A stretch of 64,000 nt of DNA from Struthio camelus (taxonomy: Eukaryota; Chordata; Aves; Struthioniformes; Struthionidae), in assembly GCF_040807025.1 (NCBI RefSeq), contig NC_090943.1:24395213-24459212 (forward strand), in the 5' to 3' direction. Under the pieces are notes generated by a model. That model ran no database searches, was not told where the DNA came from, and was given only the letters and a program-made list of their open reading frames with translations. Of the stretch, positions 1 through 12,084 are shown in pieces. The number at the start of each line of letters is the position of its first letter. Position 1 is the first letter of the stretch. The position numbers were made by a program, and so were the translations under genes.

Positions 1-11
1 TATCCTTAAGA

Positions 12-39
12 AATATATATATATACACATATATATATA
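12..39. repeat. (AT)n microsatellite
   Basis: An alternating A/T run interrupted by a short CACA block near the left edge of the window. Ordinary simple repeat. Confidence 0.85.
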
Positions 40-411
40 AAACCTCCATCTTGTATATACTTTTGAGTCATTTCCAAGGAACTAACAAAGCCAGAATATA
101 TTTACAGATTGTCTATTAATATAAGCATCACATAGGATGATACTCCCTGCATCATATGCAAATGAATTCCCTCTCCAATAGAAAAGATTACATACAAAAG
201 CCAGCAAACAAGAAAAATATTAGGAAAAAAGACTGCCCAGGATCAGACTATCCCCAAGCCCTTGCCCTCTCTCTCCCCCGCTTCAGGGTCCCCCAAGATG
301 CTGGTTGGAAGTACAGAGGTGGGGAGGCCAGCTGGTCCCTTAGCTGGGTGACTCTCCTTTGTGGTGCTGCTCTCAGAGTGACACACTGAGCCCCAGGCTG
401 GGACCTTGGAG

Positions 412-1612
412 GAGGAAGGGTAGGACCTGATAGCCTTCGCTGATGGAATGACTGGCTGGGGAGATGAGGGGAGAGCAATGGCTGTTTTCTACCTGGACTT
501 CAGCAAGGCTTTTGACACTCTCTCTGGTAACATCCTCATAGGCAAGGTCAGGAAGTGCGGGCTGGATGAGAGGATGGTGAGGTGAATTGAGAACTGTCTG
601 AATGGCAGAGCTCAGAGGGTTGTGGTCAGTAGTGCAGAGTCTAGTTGGAGGCCTGTAGCTAGCGGTGTCCCCCAGGGGACAATACTGCCTCCAGTGTTGT
701 TCAACTTATTCATCAGTGTCCCGGATGAAAGGACAGAGTGCACCCTCAGCAAGTCTGCTGATGATACTAAACTAGGAGGAGTGGCTGACACACCAGAGGG
801 CTGTGCTGCCATTCAGAGGGACCTGGACAGGCTGGAGAGTTGGGCAGAGAGGAACCTCCTGAAGTTCAACAAAGGCAAGTGCAGGGTCCTGCACCTAGGG
901 AGAAATAATCCCATGCAGCAGTACAGGCTGGGGGTTGACCTGCTGGAAAGCAGCTTTGGAAAGAAGGACCTGGGAGTCGTGGTGGACAGCAAGTTGACCA
1001 TGAGGCAGCAATGTGCCCTTGTGGCCAAGAAGGCCAAGGGTCTCCTGGGTTGCATTAGGCAGAGTGTTGCCAGCGGGTGGAGGGAGGTGATCCTCCCCCT
1101 CTCCTCAGCCCTGGGGAGGCCTCATCTAGAGGGTCTTGTCCAGTTCTGGACTCCCCAGTACAAGAGAGACATGGCACTCCTGGAGAGAGTCCAGCGGTGG
1201 GCTACAAAGATGATTAGGGGACTGGAGCATGTCTCCCATGAGGAAAGGCTGAGAGAGCTGGGCCTGTTTAGCCTGGAGAGGGAGAAGGCTCAGGGGGATC
1301 TGAGCAATGTATGTAAGTATCTGAAGGGAGGGTGCCAATAGACTGGGGCCAAACTCTTCTCAGTGGTGCCCAGCAATAGATGAGGGGCAATGGGCAGAAA
1401 CTGAAACACAGGAAGTTCCATCTGAACACATTCCTTACTGTGAGGGTGACTGAGCCCTGGAACAAGCTGCTCAGAGAGGTAGTGGAGCCTCCTTCCCTGG
1501 AGATATTCAAAAGCCATCTGGAAACTAGGTGACCCTGCCTGAGTAAGGAGGGTTGGACCGAACTCCAGAGGTCTCTTCCAGCCTTACCTATTCTGTGATT
1601 CTATGACCTGGC
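412..1612 (+). mobile_element. CR1 LINE, 5'-truncated, avian type
   Basis: Non-LTR retrotransposon fragment in sense orientation. The left part encodes the CR1 ORF2 RT from just before motif A (YLDFSKAFDT, from 490). It is followed by a 3' UTR with typical CR1 phrases and the terminal double octamer ATTCTGTG ATTCTATG at about 1590-1606. The 5' limit is blurred: translation resembles CR1 ORF2 from about 420, and the 60-100 bases before that are ambiguous. 5' truncation is normal for CR1, which inserts by target-primed reverse transcription. The copy is dead, with an in-frame stop and an altered catalytic motif. It matches the copy at 32873-33985 closely, so the two probably belong to one subfamily. 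Of the CR1 copies in the window, these two have the longest surviving reading frames. Confidence 0.95.
478..1341 (+). pseudogene. CR1 ORF2 RT remnant
   Basis: RT palm and thumb portion of CR1 ORF2, in one frame from 478 to the stop at 1339-1341 apart from one internal stop. Motif A (DFSKAFD) is intact and the PQG of motif B is present. Motif C reads SADD (codons 754-765) where the sibling copy at 33.7 kb reads FADD, so the aromatic residue is lost through a TTT to TCT change. TGA at 583-585 stands where the sibling has tryptophan (VRW). After that stop the frame stays open from the ATG at 622 for 239 codons, ending in the YLKGG motif near the ORF2 C terminus. The endonuclease domain is absent. 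It has no cellular function that I can infer and should not be called a host gene. Confidence 0.93.
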
Positions 1613-3514
1613 CTCGGTGGCCACCTGTGCCAGTCACCTATCTGTCCTGGTGGTGGGGAGACAGTGTCACACAGAGGAATGGGACAGCCTGGGGCCTTGT
1701 GTCTGTGTAAGGCAGCTTCTCCTCACCCTCAGCTCCTCCATAGGCCCCATGCTGCACCATTAGGCACCTTATCCCCTACTCTCCTTTTAAGATGAAAATG
1801 CATTTGTTTGGGTGGGTATCAAAATTAAGCAAGAAAGAAAGGTAGTACTTTTGATGTTGTAATAACAATAATAGTAAAATATCAGTAAAGTATGAAATCA
1901 ACTCCTTTTGAAAAGCTTATGGCTATTCACTGTTATCAATTTTAACTCTTAATTTAGGTCTGTAGTGTGCGGGTCACTCCTGGGCTCAAGTTATACTAGA
2001 AGTCTTACAATAAAATAATAAGAAACTCAGAATCTTGCAGCTATAAAAGCTAGTTGCTTATTGGCAGTGTTACCACTGCTGCCTTTTATACAGCTGCCTC
2101 ATCATGTTCGCTATATTGGCCAGTGATCCCCAAAAGACTTCTCTCATGCCAAGGCACCTTAAATGTGTTGGAGGTGAGTCTGTCATTGCTGAACTGCCTG
2201 CTAGCAATATTTCTTGCTAAGATCAAGGTAATCAGGATCTAGAGACATCTCTTTTGCTCTCTCTTGATTGCAGAGAAATCCTAGAGTGGCCAGACCTGCA
2301 AACAGCTGTCTACAGCTAAGTGCCTAGATTTAGGTGCTCATCATCATGATTGCAAGAAGATACTGTGGTAGCTACACAGCCTGTTGTTAAAGGTGACAAA
2401 TAGGATAAATCATCTTGAGGAGCATTGAACTAATGTAACAATATTTGACCTGACTTAGGTGCCTTTATATGGCACTATAGTGTACTGTATAGACATACAT
2501 CCACTAAGCAGTGATTATGTATAACAGAATGACCATGGTAAGACTGTAGTGTTTTTGTCATGACTGTGCACACAGGTCTATTGGCTTCGGTAATAGCTTT
2601 GGTGCATAGAGATGGATCTGGGTGACTCTTTTTTTAAATAACTTACAGTGCCTAGATCATAGACTGGACAGAAATTATTACAGATCAAAATTAAGATTCA
2701 CAGAGAAAGCATCCCAGTGAAATTGGGACCTCTGTAGGCTATATATGATTCTGGATATTGCCCTATTCAAAAGCATGACATTATCCATATGTATAAGAAG
2801 AAGTTAAAAAATTGTTCAGTAGATGAATTAGGAAAGCTAAATAACGACAAATTGAAAGTTAAGTGCTAGTGGGAATATGGGAGGATGTTACTAGCTAATT
2901 TAAATGGTAAAAGTTTTCGTATATGATAAGATGGCATAGTAAGTGGGAGACAACGGAGGTCCAAATGCCTGCAGGAATTATTAATGTTAATATTGCCTTG
3001 GAAAGTACTTACCAAACAGTTAGAATCATGTTTTTACATTCCTCACTTAACTGTAATCCTTCCTTGTTGATTTCTATTCCAAGTAAGTTGGCAGAAAAAA
3101 TGAATGGGTTTCAGCAGTACTGGACATTCATATGTGTTATTCACTGATGTTTTTCTTTCCTGAGTTTCTTATGGCCTCCACAGCAGTGGAGTAGGTGTCC
3201 TTCAAAGATAGTTAATTTATCTCATTACAGGAGTCCCTAGTTTTCAGTTAGGTAAGAGGACAGACTGATCCTAGGCTAGACTGAACATCTTGCTGTTGGC
3301 ATGATGCATTTGCTCATAAAACACAAGCGTTTCCGTTGTCTCCCAGATCACTGGGAGTCGGTGCGATGCTTGTGCTTCCCCAGGGTAGTTGATCGTATGG
3401 GACATTTGGGGCAGGTTTAAGTGTAGCAGCTGGGTGTTCTGAGTCCATTGGCCTACCACATATCTTCCAGTAACATCCCCTTGAAATATCTATTTCTTCT
3501 GCTACCATGCCATA
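1613..3514. other. Unique sequence, no gene seen
   Basis: The part just after the CR1 (1613-1790) is C/G-richer and the rest AT-rich. Phrases such as GTGCCTAGATTTAGGTGC near 2320 and TTAGGTGCC near 2456 resemble an old amniote 'taggtgcc' fold-back repeat, but too little is left to call. No coding exon, RNA gene or clear regulatory site was recognised. Confidence 0.6.
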
Positions 3515-4240
3515 CAGAACCACAGGAGTGTTTTGATTGCATAGGACCCCTGGAGGTCATCTGGCCCAACCCCTGGCTCAAAACAGGGCTGGCTTCAAAG
3601 CTAGACCATGTTACTTGGCTGTCCAGTCAAGTTTTAAGTATCTCCAAGGATGGAGATGACACAACCTCTCTGGAAAACCTGCTTCAGAATTTGATTACCC
3701 TTACTGTGAAGATATTTTTCTTTACACCACATCAGACTTTCCTTTGCTGCAACTTGAGTCCACTGTCTTTTGTGATTTCACTGTACACTTATGGGATGAG
3801 TCTGGCTCCGTCTTCTCTATACCCTCCCATTTGGTAGTTGAAGATGACAACAAGACCTTCCTTTAGTCTTCTCTTCTTCAAACTGAATGAACCCTATTCT
3901 TTGAGCCTCTTTGCATATTTACGCTTCTCACCTGTGCTCCCACCCTCTAATCATCTTGAGGGCGCTCTGCTGGACTCACTTCAGTTTGTTAATGTCCTTA
4001 GTGTACTGGTGAGTCCAGAACTGGACACAGCACCCCACATGTGGTCTCAGAAATGCTAGATAGAGGGGAATAAGTATTTCCTTCGGTCTACTGGCTATGC
4101 TTTTTTTAACGCAGCCCAGTATGTGGCTGGCCTCCACTGCCACAAGAGCACGCTGCTGGCTTAGGTTCATTCTGTTGTCCACCAGAACTCCCAGCTGGCC
4201 CCAGCGTGTGCTGTTGCTTGGGGTTATTTCGTCTCAGGTC
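3515..4240 (-). mobile_element. CR1 LINE fragment, older subfamily
   Basis: The element is antisense here: its 3' end lies at the left (about 3515-3560, the reverse complement of a 'GGTTGGGCCAGATGACCTCC' tail) and ORF2 C-terminal coding at the right. On the minus strand 4182-3976 still reads as recognisable CR1 ORF2 (LGCV, the LRPHVG..VQFW block, QYTKDI). It is more diverged than the copies at 0.4 and 32.9 kb: the terminal octamers are mutated to CAGAACCACAGGA-like sequence and indels break the frame. The right-hand limit, where similarity fades after the LVDN-coding stretch, is approximate. Confidence 0.9.
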
Positions 4241-4502
4241 GTTGGCAATATGGTGACTTGTGAGATAGCGCTGGTGTCAGAAATGGGATGGTCTGCCTTT
4301 TGAGTAAAATTTGTTAAATTTGTTCGCATAAATGGCATGCTAAGGTGGCTATATTACCTCTCCTACCTTACACCATGAGCTGTACAGTGTACTTCATAAC
4401 TTTCTACTTAAGAATTTGAGATGAAATGAAGTCCTCCTTTACTGAGAAAAACAATGGCTAACAACAAGATGGAGAGGGGTTTAGACATCTGTCTTGCTCT
4501 TC

Positions 4503-4597
4503 TTTTTTTTTTTTTTTTTTTTTTTTTGGCCGAACTAGTTTCACAGGCTTCTATTGAAATGAACACGCAGGAGAAAAAAAAAAAAAACAAAAAAAAA
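4503..4597. repeat. Poly(T) 25-mer facing a poly(A) tract
   Basis: A 25-base T run (4503-4527) is followed 46 bases later by a 24-base A tract broken by one C (4574-4597). The two could pair as a long A:T hairpin. The T run could be a reversed retroposon tail, but no recognisable retroposon body adjoins it, so I list it as simple repeat. Confidence 0.8.
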
Positions 4598-7194
4598 GGA
4601 AGTATCGCATGGAGTGTAAGACCACTGATTTTTTTTTCTGATTTTTGTAGGACCACCCAGATGGGAGGTAACATTACCTCATTTTGGTTTTATTCATGGA
4701 GCAGGAGCAGAGACAAAGGCAGCAGTGACCTTCATAGGCACTGAAGGCCTCCCATGCCGTGTGGAAGAGCACCTGCCTGGATGGCACCTGCTGTCAACAA
4801 GGCAGTGGGAGGACAACCCACGGCTCTCCACCTCCTCCCACCAGAGTGAAGAGCTCAGAGGCAACTACATGTTGTAAGGCAGCAGACTTCTACTCTTGAG
4901 AAGCTACAATAACAAGAAAACTTATGGTCTGAAGAGTGCGGAGAGAGGCCCTGGTCCAGAACCGAGTGGGACAGGGTTTGTGCATGTTGATCGCTGCTGC
5001 ATGGCAGGAATTGCCTTTAAAGGCATAATTCAAATCTTGCCACCTTGGTAGGCAATGTTTTTAGAATGAGTTGAAATCAGAATCAAATATTAGACCAGCC
5101 TATAACTTCTCTGCCAGCAGCAGTGGGTTTACAGTCTTTTATTTCTGAGCTGAACGGTTTTCTTTTTTTTTTAGTTTTAGTTTCTGAATTTGTATGTGTG
5201 TTACTGCAGTTGAAGTGAATGGCAGATGACTGGCTAAATTCCTTTAAGAAAGCGCTCCCAGAGACACAGTGTCAATAAACTGAAACATGCAGGATTATAA
5301 TGATCTGCAATCTGTCTAATATAATAATAATTTAATATGGTAGGCACAGAGGGTCAGCTCTTTAGTTCAAATTAGCATGTCTGCATTGAATTAAATGGAA
5401 CTCTGCCAGTCTTTGGCTGCTGAATAGCTAGCTCAGTAATTTCAAGCAAATTGTAATTTCAAGTTGACAGTTCACCTTAAAATGTGTGTTCACTAGTGGT
5501 ACATACACACTGCATTACAGAAAAAGGAACGCCACTCTCTACAAAGAGTGATTTACTACTTCTTGCTATGCAGCAGTCTGGAAGCATGTGTAAACTCTGT
5601 GGTGTTCAAAGAGATATTCACCAATGCCACAAAGTGTATGTTGACCTTTACCATCAGCAAGATAATAAGTAAAGTAAAATTTAGTGGAAAAAATTAGTAC
5701 AACAGGTCAAAACGCTTTCTCTGCTGTGAATGCAGAAGTGTTTTCCGATTCTCTGAACACAACCTGTGTTGATCAGATGACACGACATTAAAACTGCTGA
5801 CACACTCGGAGATGGGCTGCTTGTTTACAGTGAATTGAAATTCAGATCCATATTGTCTGAGCAAGGCTGGCTGCAGACAATTTCCTATTGTTTTCCTTTC
5901 CCTGCACCATTTCTCCAGCACTTTTTCCCCCAAGAAGTACTGACTTGTGCTAACCACACAAAATATGTCAGTACAGCAAATTCAGAAGCAGGGACTTCAT
6001 GATCTCTATGAAGCATTAAAAGTTTCATGTTTCTATGTTTTATATTTTCAGAGGATAAGACTTCTACAAGACTAAGTCTCTGAAGAGGCTGGTGGCTATC
6101 AGTTATGCTGGGCCATACTGAAGACTCACGACTCCACCTCCTGGTTATTAAAGGCTGATCCACCTCAGTGATGTTGCTGTGTGCAAGGAGGGAGCAGAGA
6201 AGATTTGTGGTTGAAGGCATAACGACTAATTATGAGCGAGGCTCCCGAGCTAAGGCACTCATTGTTTTACTAATTTATTCTCAAGGTATATTACATTATT
6301 ATACATCACAGCTCTGTGTTACTGAGATGAGACAGTCTTGAAAAGAGAGCAATCAGTTTTGGGTCAAGATTATTGAGTACACTTAGAAACTTCATAATTG
6401 TCCATTGCCTATAAATTATGGGAATGTAAGATAATATTAAGATAATATTGAATGAATATTAATGGAAGATTTGTATGATTTAAGGCTTTTTCATATTAGG
6501 ACTTTCCATACTACTAGCTACTATACTTGCTGCTGTGTGAAACGTGGTGATTATTTCCGCGTACAAACAAATATACAGTTACAAGCACAGAGTTAGTAAA
6601 GCTTTTATACCCCTGCCTCAGTGTGAAAAGCATGCTGGGCAATTCCTTGCTATGATAATATGCACCAATCAGTGGAGACCACTCACTCTTTGGAGCTTGT
6701 ATACAGAACAGTGACTATATGAGTAAATTCTCTGATGACTAACCTATTTGCGTATGGCTCCAGAAGAGCACAGTTTGAAAGGAGAACAATGTTGTATCAT
6801 TCATGACATGATAGTTTGGAAAATTTTTCTCTTGAAGTGACACAGGAGAACTGTTGAAGTGCTTTATGGGCCAGTACACATTTTATGATGATATCTGAAG
6901 ATAGTTATGATGTCTTTCTACTCTGTGAGAAAGCCAAAGCTTACATCACTTTATGCTTGCAAGTTAAGTTGGTTTCACAAAAGATCTTTATGCGTTAAGA
7001 AACTGAAGTTTCAGAGCATAGGAGATCTATAAAATAAGGAGTGGCTCAGAAATAGTGAATAGAGAATGATGGCTCTGACACTTCTGCTATAAGAACTAAG
7101 AGACATAAAGTCATACCAGCAGGCAGAAAGTTCAAAACAAACAAAAGAGGTGTTTTTAACATACTGTGTAGTAATCTGTATGATCCCTTCAGTG
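4598..7194. other. Unique sequence, no gene seen
   Basis: Mostly AT-rich single-copy sequence. 4680-4870 is GC-richer. 5270-5470 carries several homeobox-like cores (AATTA, TTTAAT) and could be a weak conserved-element candidate. Short ORFs at 5484-5672 and 5885-6220 show no domain that I recognise. The CxxC and HxxxCH spacing in the first looks coincidental. Confidence 0.5.
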
Positions 7195-7500
7195 AGGATG
7201 CTGTGAATCCTAAGAATTGACATGGGTTCAAAAAACCAACTGGACAAATTCACTAAAAGAGAAAAAATTAACATCCATTAAAATGCAAGGACAACAGCTC
7301 TTGTTCAGAAAGTTTCTGAGCCAGAAATTGTTGGAGACTTGGAGAGAGTTCAGGGGAAATATGACTACCCTCTTCCCTTGTTTTACACTCTCTCCTATTC
7401 ATCCACTGTTGACCATTGTCAGAAACATGATACAGGGCTCTGCATGCCTGCAGTCTGACTCAGAAAAACTTTTCTTACCTTCTTATGTTATGTTGCATTA
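7195..7500 (+). mobile_element. Ancient L3/CR1-like LINE, 3' end
   Basis: Sense-orientation 3' terminus of an old CR1-clade LINE, of the L3-like kind shared by amniotes. It contains the tail phrases 'GGGTTCAAAAAA..AACTGGACAAATTCA', then 'CCATTGTCAGAAACATGATACAGGGCTC', a degraded 'GTCTGACTCAG', and the end 'TCTTATGTTATG'. These occur in the same order and spacing as in the family tail. The copy is strongly diverged, consistent with an insertion far older than the avian CR1 copies. No coding capacity remains. Confidence 0.75.
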
Positions 7501-7761
7501 TTAAATATGATCTCAAAATTACTTGTCTGGACCTCAATGTATTTATTTAACCTTTGCTGAAATCTTAAGAATTTTTCAAAGGCTTGGCAATAGTTGGGTA
7601 GGAACCTCAATATTTCCCCAAGATTGGTCCAAAAAAAAAAAAAGAAAGCATGTGCAAAAGTGTCAAAATGAAGGATCTATGTTTAGTTCTTTTTTTCTAG
7701 ACTCCAAGCCAACAAGATAGAATCACACTATAAATGTCAGATCAGACTAAAACAATTTGCA
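7501..7761. other. Unique sequence with A-rich tract
   Basis: Nothing beyond a 13-base A run at about 7631-7643 and weak chance ORFs. Confidence 0.5.
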
Positions 7762-7817
7762 TTATCTGAGGTTTGCATATATATAATCTTTATCTGAGGT
7801 TTGCATATATATAATCT
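7762..7817. repeat. Perfect tandem duplication, 2 x 28 bp
   Basis: The 28-base unit TTATCTGAGGTTTGCATATA... occurs at 7762-7789 and is repeated without change at 7790-7817. The lack of any mismatch suggests a recent duplication, possibly polymorphic. Each copy carries TTTGCATAT, an octamer-like (POU) core, so the duplication doubles a potential POU-factor site. Confidence 0.95.
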
Positions 7818-9284
7818 TATAAAGTAAAAGTCACAACAGGCTGGGTAGAACAAAGGACAGAGAGAGCTCCTTATGCTGTTTGTAGTGGGAGCAGTTAAAG
7901 CCTCCTCCCTTCTATCAAAGGCAGTATGTTAAAGATGCCTGGGAATGATGCCCATGTTCTAGCAATTTTTTACTTGCCTGTGTTGAAAGGAAAACAAGTT
8001 ACTGCCGTAGTAAGAAATCAGGCTTTAAAAATGGAGAAGTATGCATCTTGGACCTGTTTTTATATATATATATAATTAGCCCCTACTGAAGAAGAAGAAA
8101 GCACAGATTACCCACAGTGAGGAGCTGCTGGAAAGCTAATAGCTCTCTGTCTTCTTGAGCTTGCAGGGCTCTCCTCTACAGTCTGTAGGCTCTGCTCACT
8201 GTATGCTCTTTGCCTTCCTAGATTCAAACTTATTGTCTCAAAGAGAAGTTCCGTTGCAAACCACAAAAATGTATTTTAAGAAAATAGTTCAGACTAAATT
8301 GCTGACGTCAGGACAAATCTGCAGGCTTACAATAGGAATTGTAAGGTTCCTGCTGCCTTCTTAACTGAATGATAAATCGTGGGCTTCTTGCCTGCATGAC
8401 ACAGGCTCAGAGTGTGTTGTGTGATCACCATTGTTTTTCTGATTTATTTTTCATGCTTACTGGTGCCCATATAAAATCTCTCTCTATTTATGTTCCAGCT
8501 TCCTCAGTTTTATTCAGGGATTATATGGTGCAACAATCAGATTGGCAATTAATGGAAATATATATCATGAATGTGATGTAAATTACATTTTAATTCACTG
8601 TGTCCATCTCATCTGTCATCCAAGTTTCTGCATTTGCCATAACCATGTCCTCCATCAGCAGGGCTCCAGAGAGCAGTTTGCACACGGCCTAGGTCTATAC
8701 AGTTTATCACACATATAAATGCTAACATCTTCTGTTTTCACCCAAAGTTTCTGAAGCATTATACTGTGCAGGGAAAGGTGTGCATACCTGTTGTTCTACA
8801 CTTTTATTGTGGCTGAAGGCTACCCTCCGGTACTAGTTATACACAGGGGGTTGTTTTCACCCAAATTCCTGCACCTTGTGTTTCTTGTTAGCTCTTTGCA
8901 TAGCTCTTCAGGGGCATTAGGGAGCCTAGTTTTCACCAGTGCATAGGCACAAGGAATTGGTGGGATTCTGATTATTTGAATATCAAACTAGGGAGCTTAG
9001 CCAAAGTCCACTGAACTTAACTGAGAGCCTGATACAGGATAAAGTAAGATTTGATTCCAACTGGAGAGTGAAGACCTCTGCCCTGAACACTGTGAAATCG
9101 AAACTGGTCAGATTCAAAAATGCCAGAGTAAAAAAAACAGAGAGTGGGATATGAGTATGTGGCTACAAACATAGCGGCTTACATGAAGTCCTCTCTGTGC
9201 TAGTGAGAAACTGAGCTAGACAGTCTTCTCTTAACCCATAGTCTTGCTGGGCAGTAGGAGTAATTTGATGGTTTCTGTTCCTTG
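7818..9284. other. Unique sequence with short (TA)n
   Basis: A (TA)7 run lies at 8061-8074. The ORFs at 8155-8364 and 8369-8581 are chance-length and lack recognisable domains. The rest is unremarkable single-copy sequence. Confidence 0.5.
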
Positions 9285-9720
9285 ATAAAGAGACTGAACA
9301 CCTTTGATTTCTTTCTGAGATCCATCAGTTAACCAGTTTTTAATCCATTTAATATATGCTTCAGTGGTTCAGTTAAATGGTTTTAATCAGAATGTCATAT
9401 TGTATCAAGTAAATGAACTTGCAGAAATCTAAGTGTATTATGTCAAATGTCACTTTTTATTAACCAAGCTTGTCAAAAATGATAGCAATATATCACTGTT
9501 AAATGCTAGCCTTTAAAAATTTGCATTTAACAACAATGTTACTGTTTTCATTAAATCATGTTGCTAGTGTTCATTATATTTACATTATATGTTATGCTTG
9601 CATCAGTTCTTTAACGACAACATATATGCCGTGTTCAAGCTTTCTCACGATTTTGCTCTGGATCAATGACAAGCTAGCAAGCCTGAAGTCGACCACGTAA
9701 TACCTTTTACTCTTTGGAGC
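9285..9720 (-). mobile_element. Ancient L3/CR1-like LINE, RT region
   Basis: Antisense fragment of an old CR1-clade LINE. Read on the minus strand, it runs from a degraded 'NYRP(V)SL' region (around 9690-9650), through a 'DKLGNK' and 'QYDILIK' stretch corresponding to the motif A neighbourhood, to 'WIKNWLT'-like residues near 9335. On the plus strand the diagnostic phrases are 'AACCAGTTTTTAATCCATTTAA', 'AATCAGAATGTCAT', 'GAAATCTAAGTGTATTA' and 'CATGTTG' (20 or so bases each), all in the expected order. Multiple stops and indels make it a fossil. Similarity fades at both ends. Confidence 0.75.
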
Positions 9721-12084
9721 CTTCGCCCACCATTAACACTTTATCTGTTCATACGCAGGCATAAATCACTGTGCAGCATCAAACACAGAGCACTACCATG
9801 AAAAGGTTTGTCTTGATGAAGATTATCTGTTTCTGTATCCAAAACTCTGCTGTACCAAAAGCACTTACAAGTGCTATTGCAGATATAGTAAAGGTAAACA
9901 CAGCATAGCCTGTAAATTTTGATGCAGCCTCTGGCTCTGAAATCCTACAGTTACCACAAGCATCCTTCAGTGAAGTTTAATGTATGTATACACTGGTTAA
10001 TATTTACACAGTGTTTTGAATATACAAACTATAGAAGTCTTTAATGCCTTACAGCCCTACATAGCATTGATGGTTTAGCACAGACACTCAGAAGTATAGG
10101 CCACCTGAGGCAACATAAAACCTCAGTGAGTAAGAGTGTAACTCTAGTTCAAAACTGATGTTCTAGTGTGACCAACAGGATGCTGGTTTATCGAAAAACC
10201 CGGAAATAGCTTGTAATTAGCTGGCCATTTATGAAACAGTGAAATGTCTAAGTTGTGGCATACTTACAAGAAAAGGACATGCAATGACACTGAGCAATTG
10301 AATCAAATATGCTATAAAATAACAGTCCGAAAATAGTAAATGTTATAATGAATTATTAAAGTTGCTTATTTTAACATTTTATTTACTGAATTTTGCATTA
10401 TTAAAATTACAAATCATCAACTCACATTGTGCTGTCATTGAATCTAGACTCTCTGAGATTTGCTTTGTTCCCGTTCACTCTACCCAGCTGGTTAACATGA
10501 TCTCATCTGCTGACCTTTTTCTCATTACACCCTTATGATTCATGCCACTGACTCCCTTTTGCCCATTCCTTCTCATTTGAAATTTCTTGGCTGTGTCTGC
10601 AAAGCTTTGCAAAGCTCCATCACACCATGAATCTCTGATCATGTGTCTTCCCACATGCAACACCTCTTGTCCTCCTTGTCCCAGAGTGCTACATCACTGC
10701 CTTTCTTCATTTAATTTTATCCCTGGCACTCATCTTTCCTGTAATACTCAAATGATTAAGAGAAAATTAAACTTGCTTGGTAAAATAAAATCGCTGATGA
10801 GATGCCCAGCATATGCCATCTTTCTTGTGACTGTCTTCATGCTGTATACATTTTTGTATACTGTATGCCATATTAACTAACAAAATTTCACATACAGGTC
10901 AGTCAGTGGATTCTATAGCTTGGTGCAGAATACATACTACTTCTGCAACATGCCCCAAGTGGGCCAAAGCTTTAACACATTTCTTAAAGTGAGTATCCCA
11001 ACAGTGAAGATTCTGTAATGCTAAAATGGAACATTTTAATCAGAAAACATTTTAGATAGGATTAAAGTGTAAAGGTATATAAATGACTCTACCTATCCCC
11101 TTCCTAGGAAAAGACTGGGTCCTTCGATCCCGTCCAAGTAATAATGCTGGCCCAGATGCCAGACAGCACTTTGGTCTGCTCCCGTGCTGTGTCTCTCTCC
11201 CTCAAGCTATACTCTCTGATGCCCATGTACAGCCTTTCATGTGAAACGTAACAAAATAAATGCACAAAAAGAAGAAGCATCCATTACTATTTCAGAGAGA
11301 TGCTAAGGGGGCAGGTCCCACCGATGGTCCCAAATCATCTTTAACATGGTCTGTGTCCTTCTTTGGGGGAAAAGAAACGTGATAAGGCTAATTCCTTCTG
11401 GGACAATGCCACAGTACATATCATCCAGGCAGCAACAGTGTAAGAAGGGTCTATCTTCTTTTCTGACTTGCATGCTTTATATTCAAACTGCCTATTTATA
11501 ACATTTCTCATGTGAATGCTAAAATAGCCTCTGCCATTTTTAAAATAACACTTATCTCTTGTGGTGAAATCTTTTTATTTTTAAAACTACCTATCCTGTG
11601 AATGCAGTCACAGTGCTGGCACTGACTGCTGCAATTTGACTCAAGTTGCACTAGCATCAGTGTTTTGCCAGTATACCTTACTTGCCTTTTTCTCTCTGAA
11701 ACCTCTCAACAGATGAGCTCTTGGATATTTTCAGAATGTCAGTTCAGTGTTTTGTTAATTTTAAGAACATTAGTAATACTTGCCTATTATCTGAGTATGT
11801 ACCCTGAGTATCCGGTACCTAAGCACCTCACTGTCCTTGCATATCCCTGGGAGCACATCTGCAAGGAAGGAGAGCACGTTTAGGAAGATGAGGATAGAGA
11901 GGCTGCAGTTTTGATCATTTAGAGTTAGGTACTTGTTTAGCTTTAGATACAGTTCTATAACTAATAAGTGACACTGTTTTAAACCTACTACCTGTCACTA
12001 TCTGTACCAGAGCTGCTCACCCTGCTGACAGGTGACCTGGCACCGCAGGCGAGGTGTGGAAGGTGAGCTTTGCCACGTGTTAGC
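9721..12084. other. Unique sequence, no gene seen
   Basis: AT-rich single-copy DNA. A small palindrome GCAAAGCTTTGC sits at about 10600-10611. ORFs (10475-10663 minus, 10587-10880 plus, 11665-11883 plus) overlap on opposite strands or lack any domain, and I treat them as chance. Confidence 0.5.

Noticed and set aside
3448..3837. 129-codon plus-strand ORF
   Set aside because: Mostly antisense CR1 3' UTR.
5484..5672. ORF with CxxC and HxxxCH spacing suggesting a zinc finger
   Set aside because: A single pseudo-motif without the family's spacing or hydrophobic residues.
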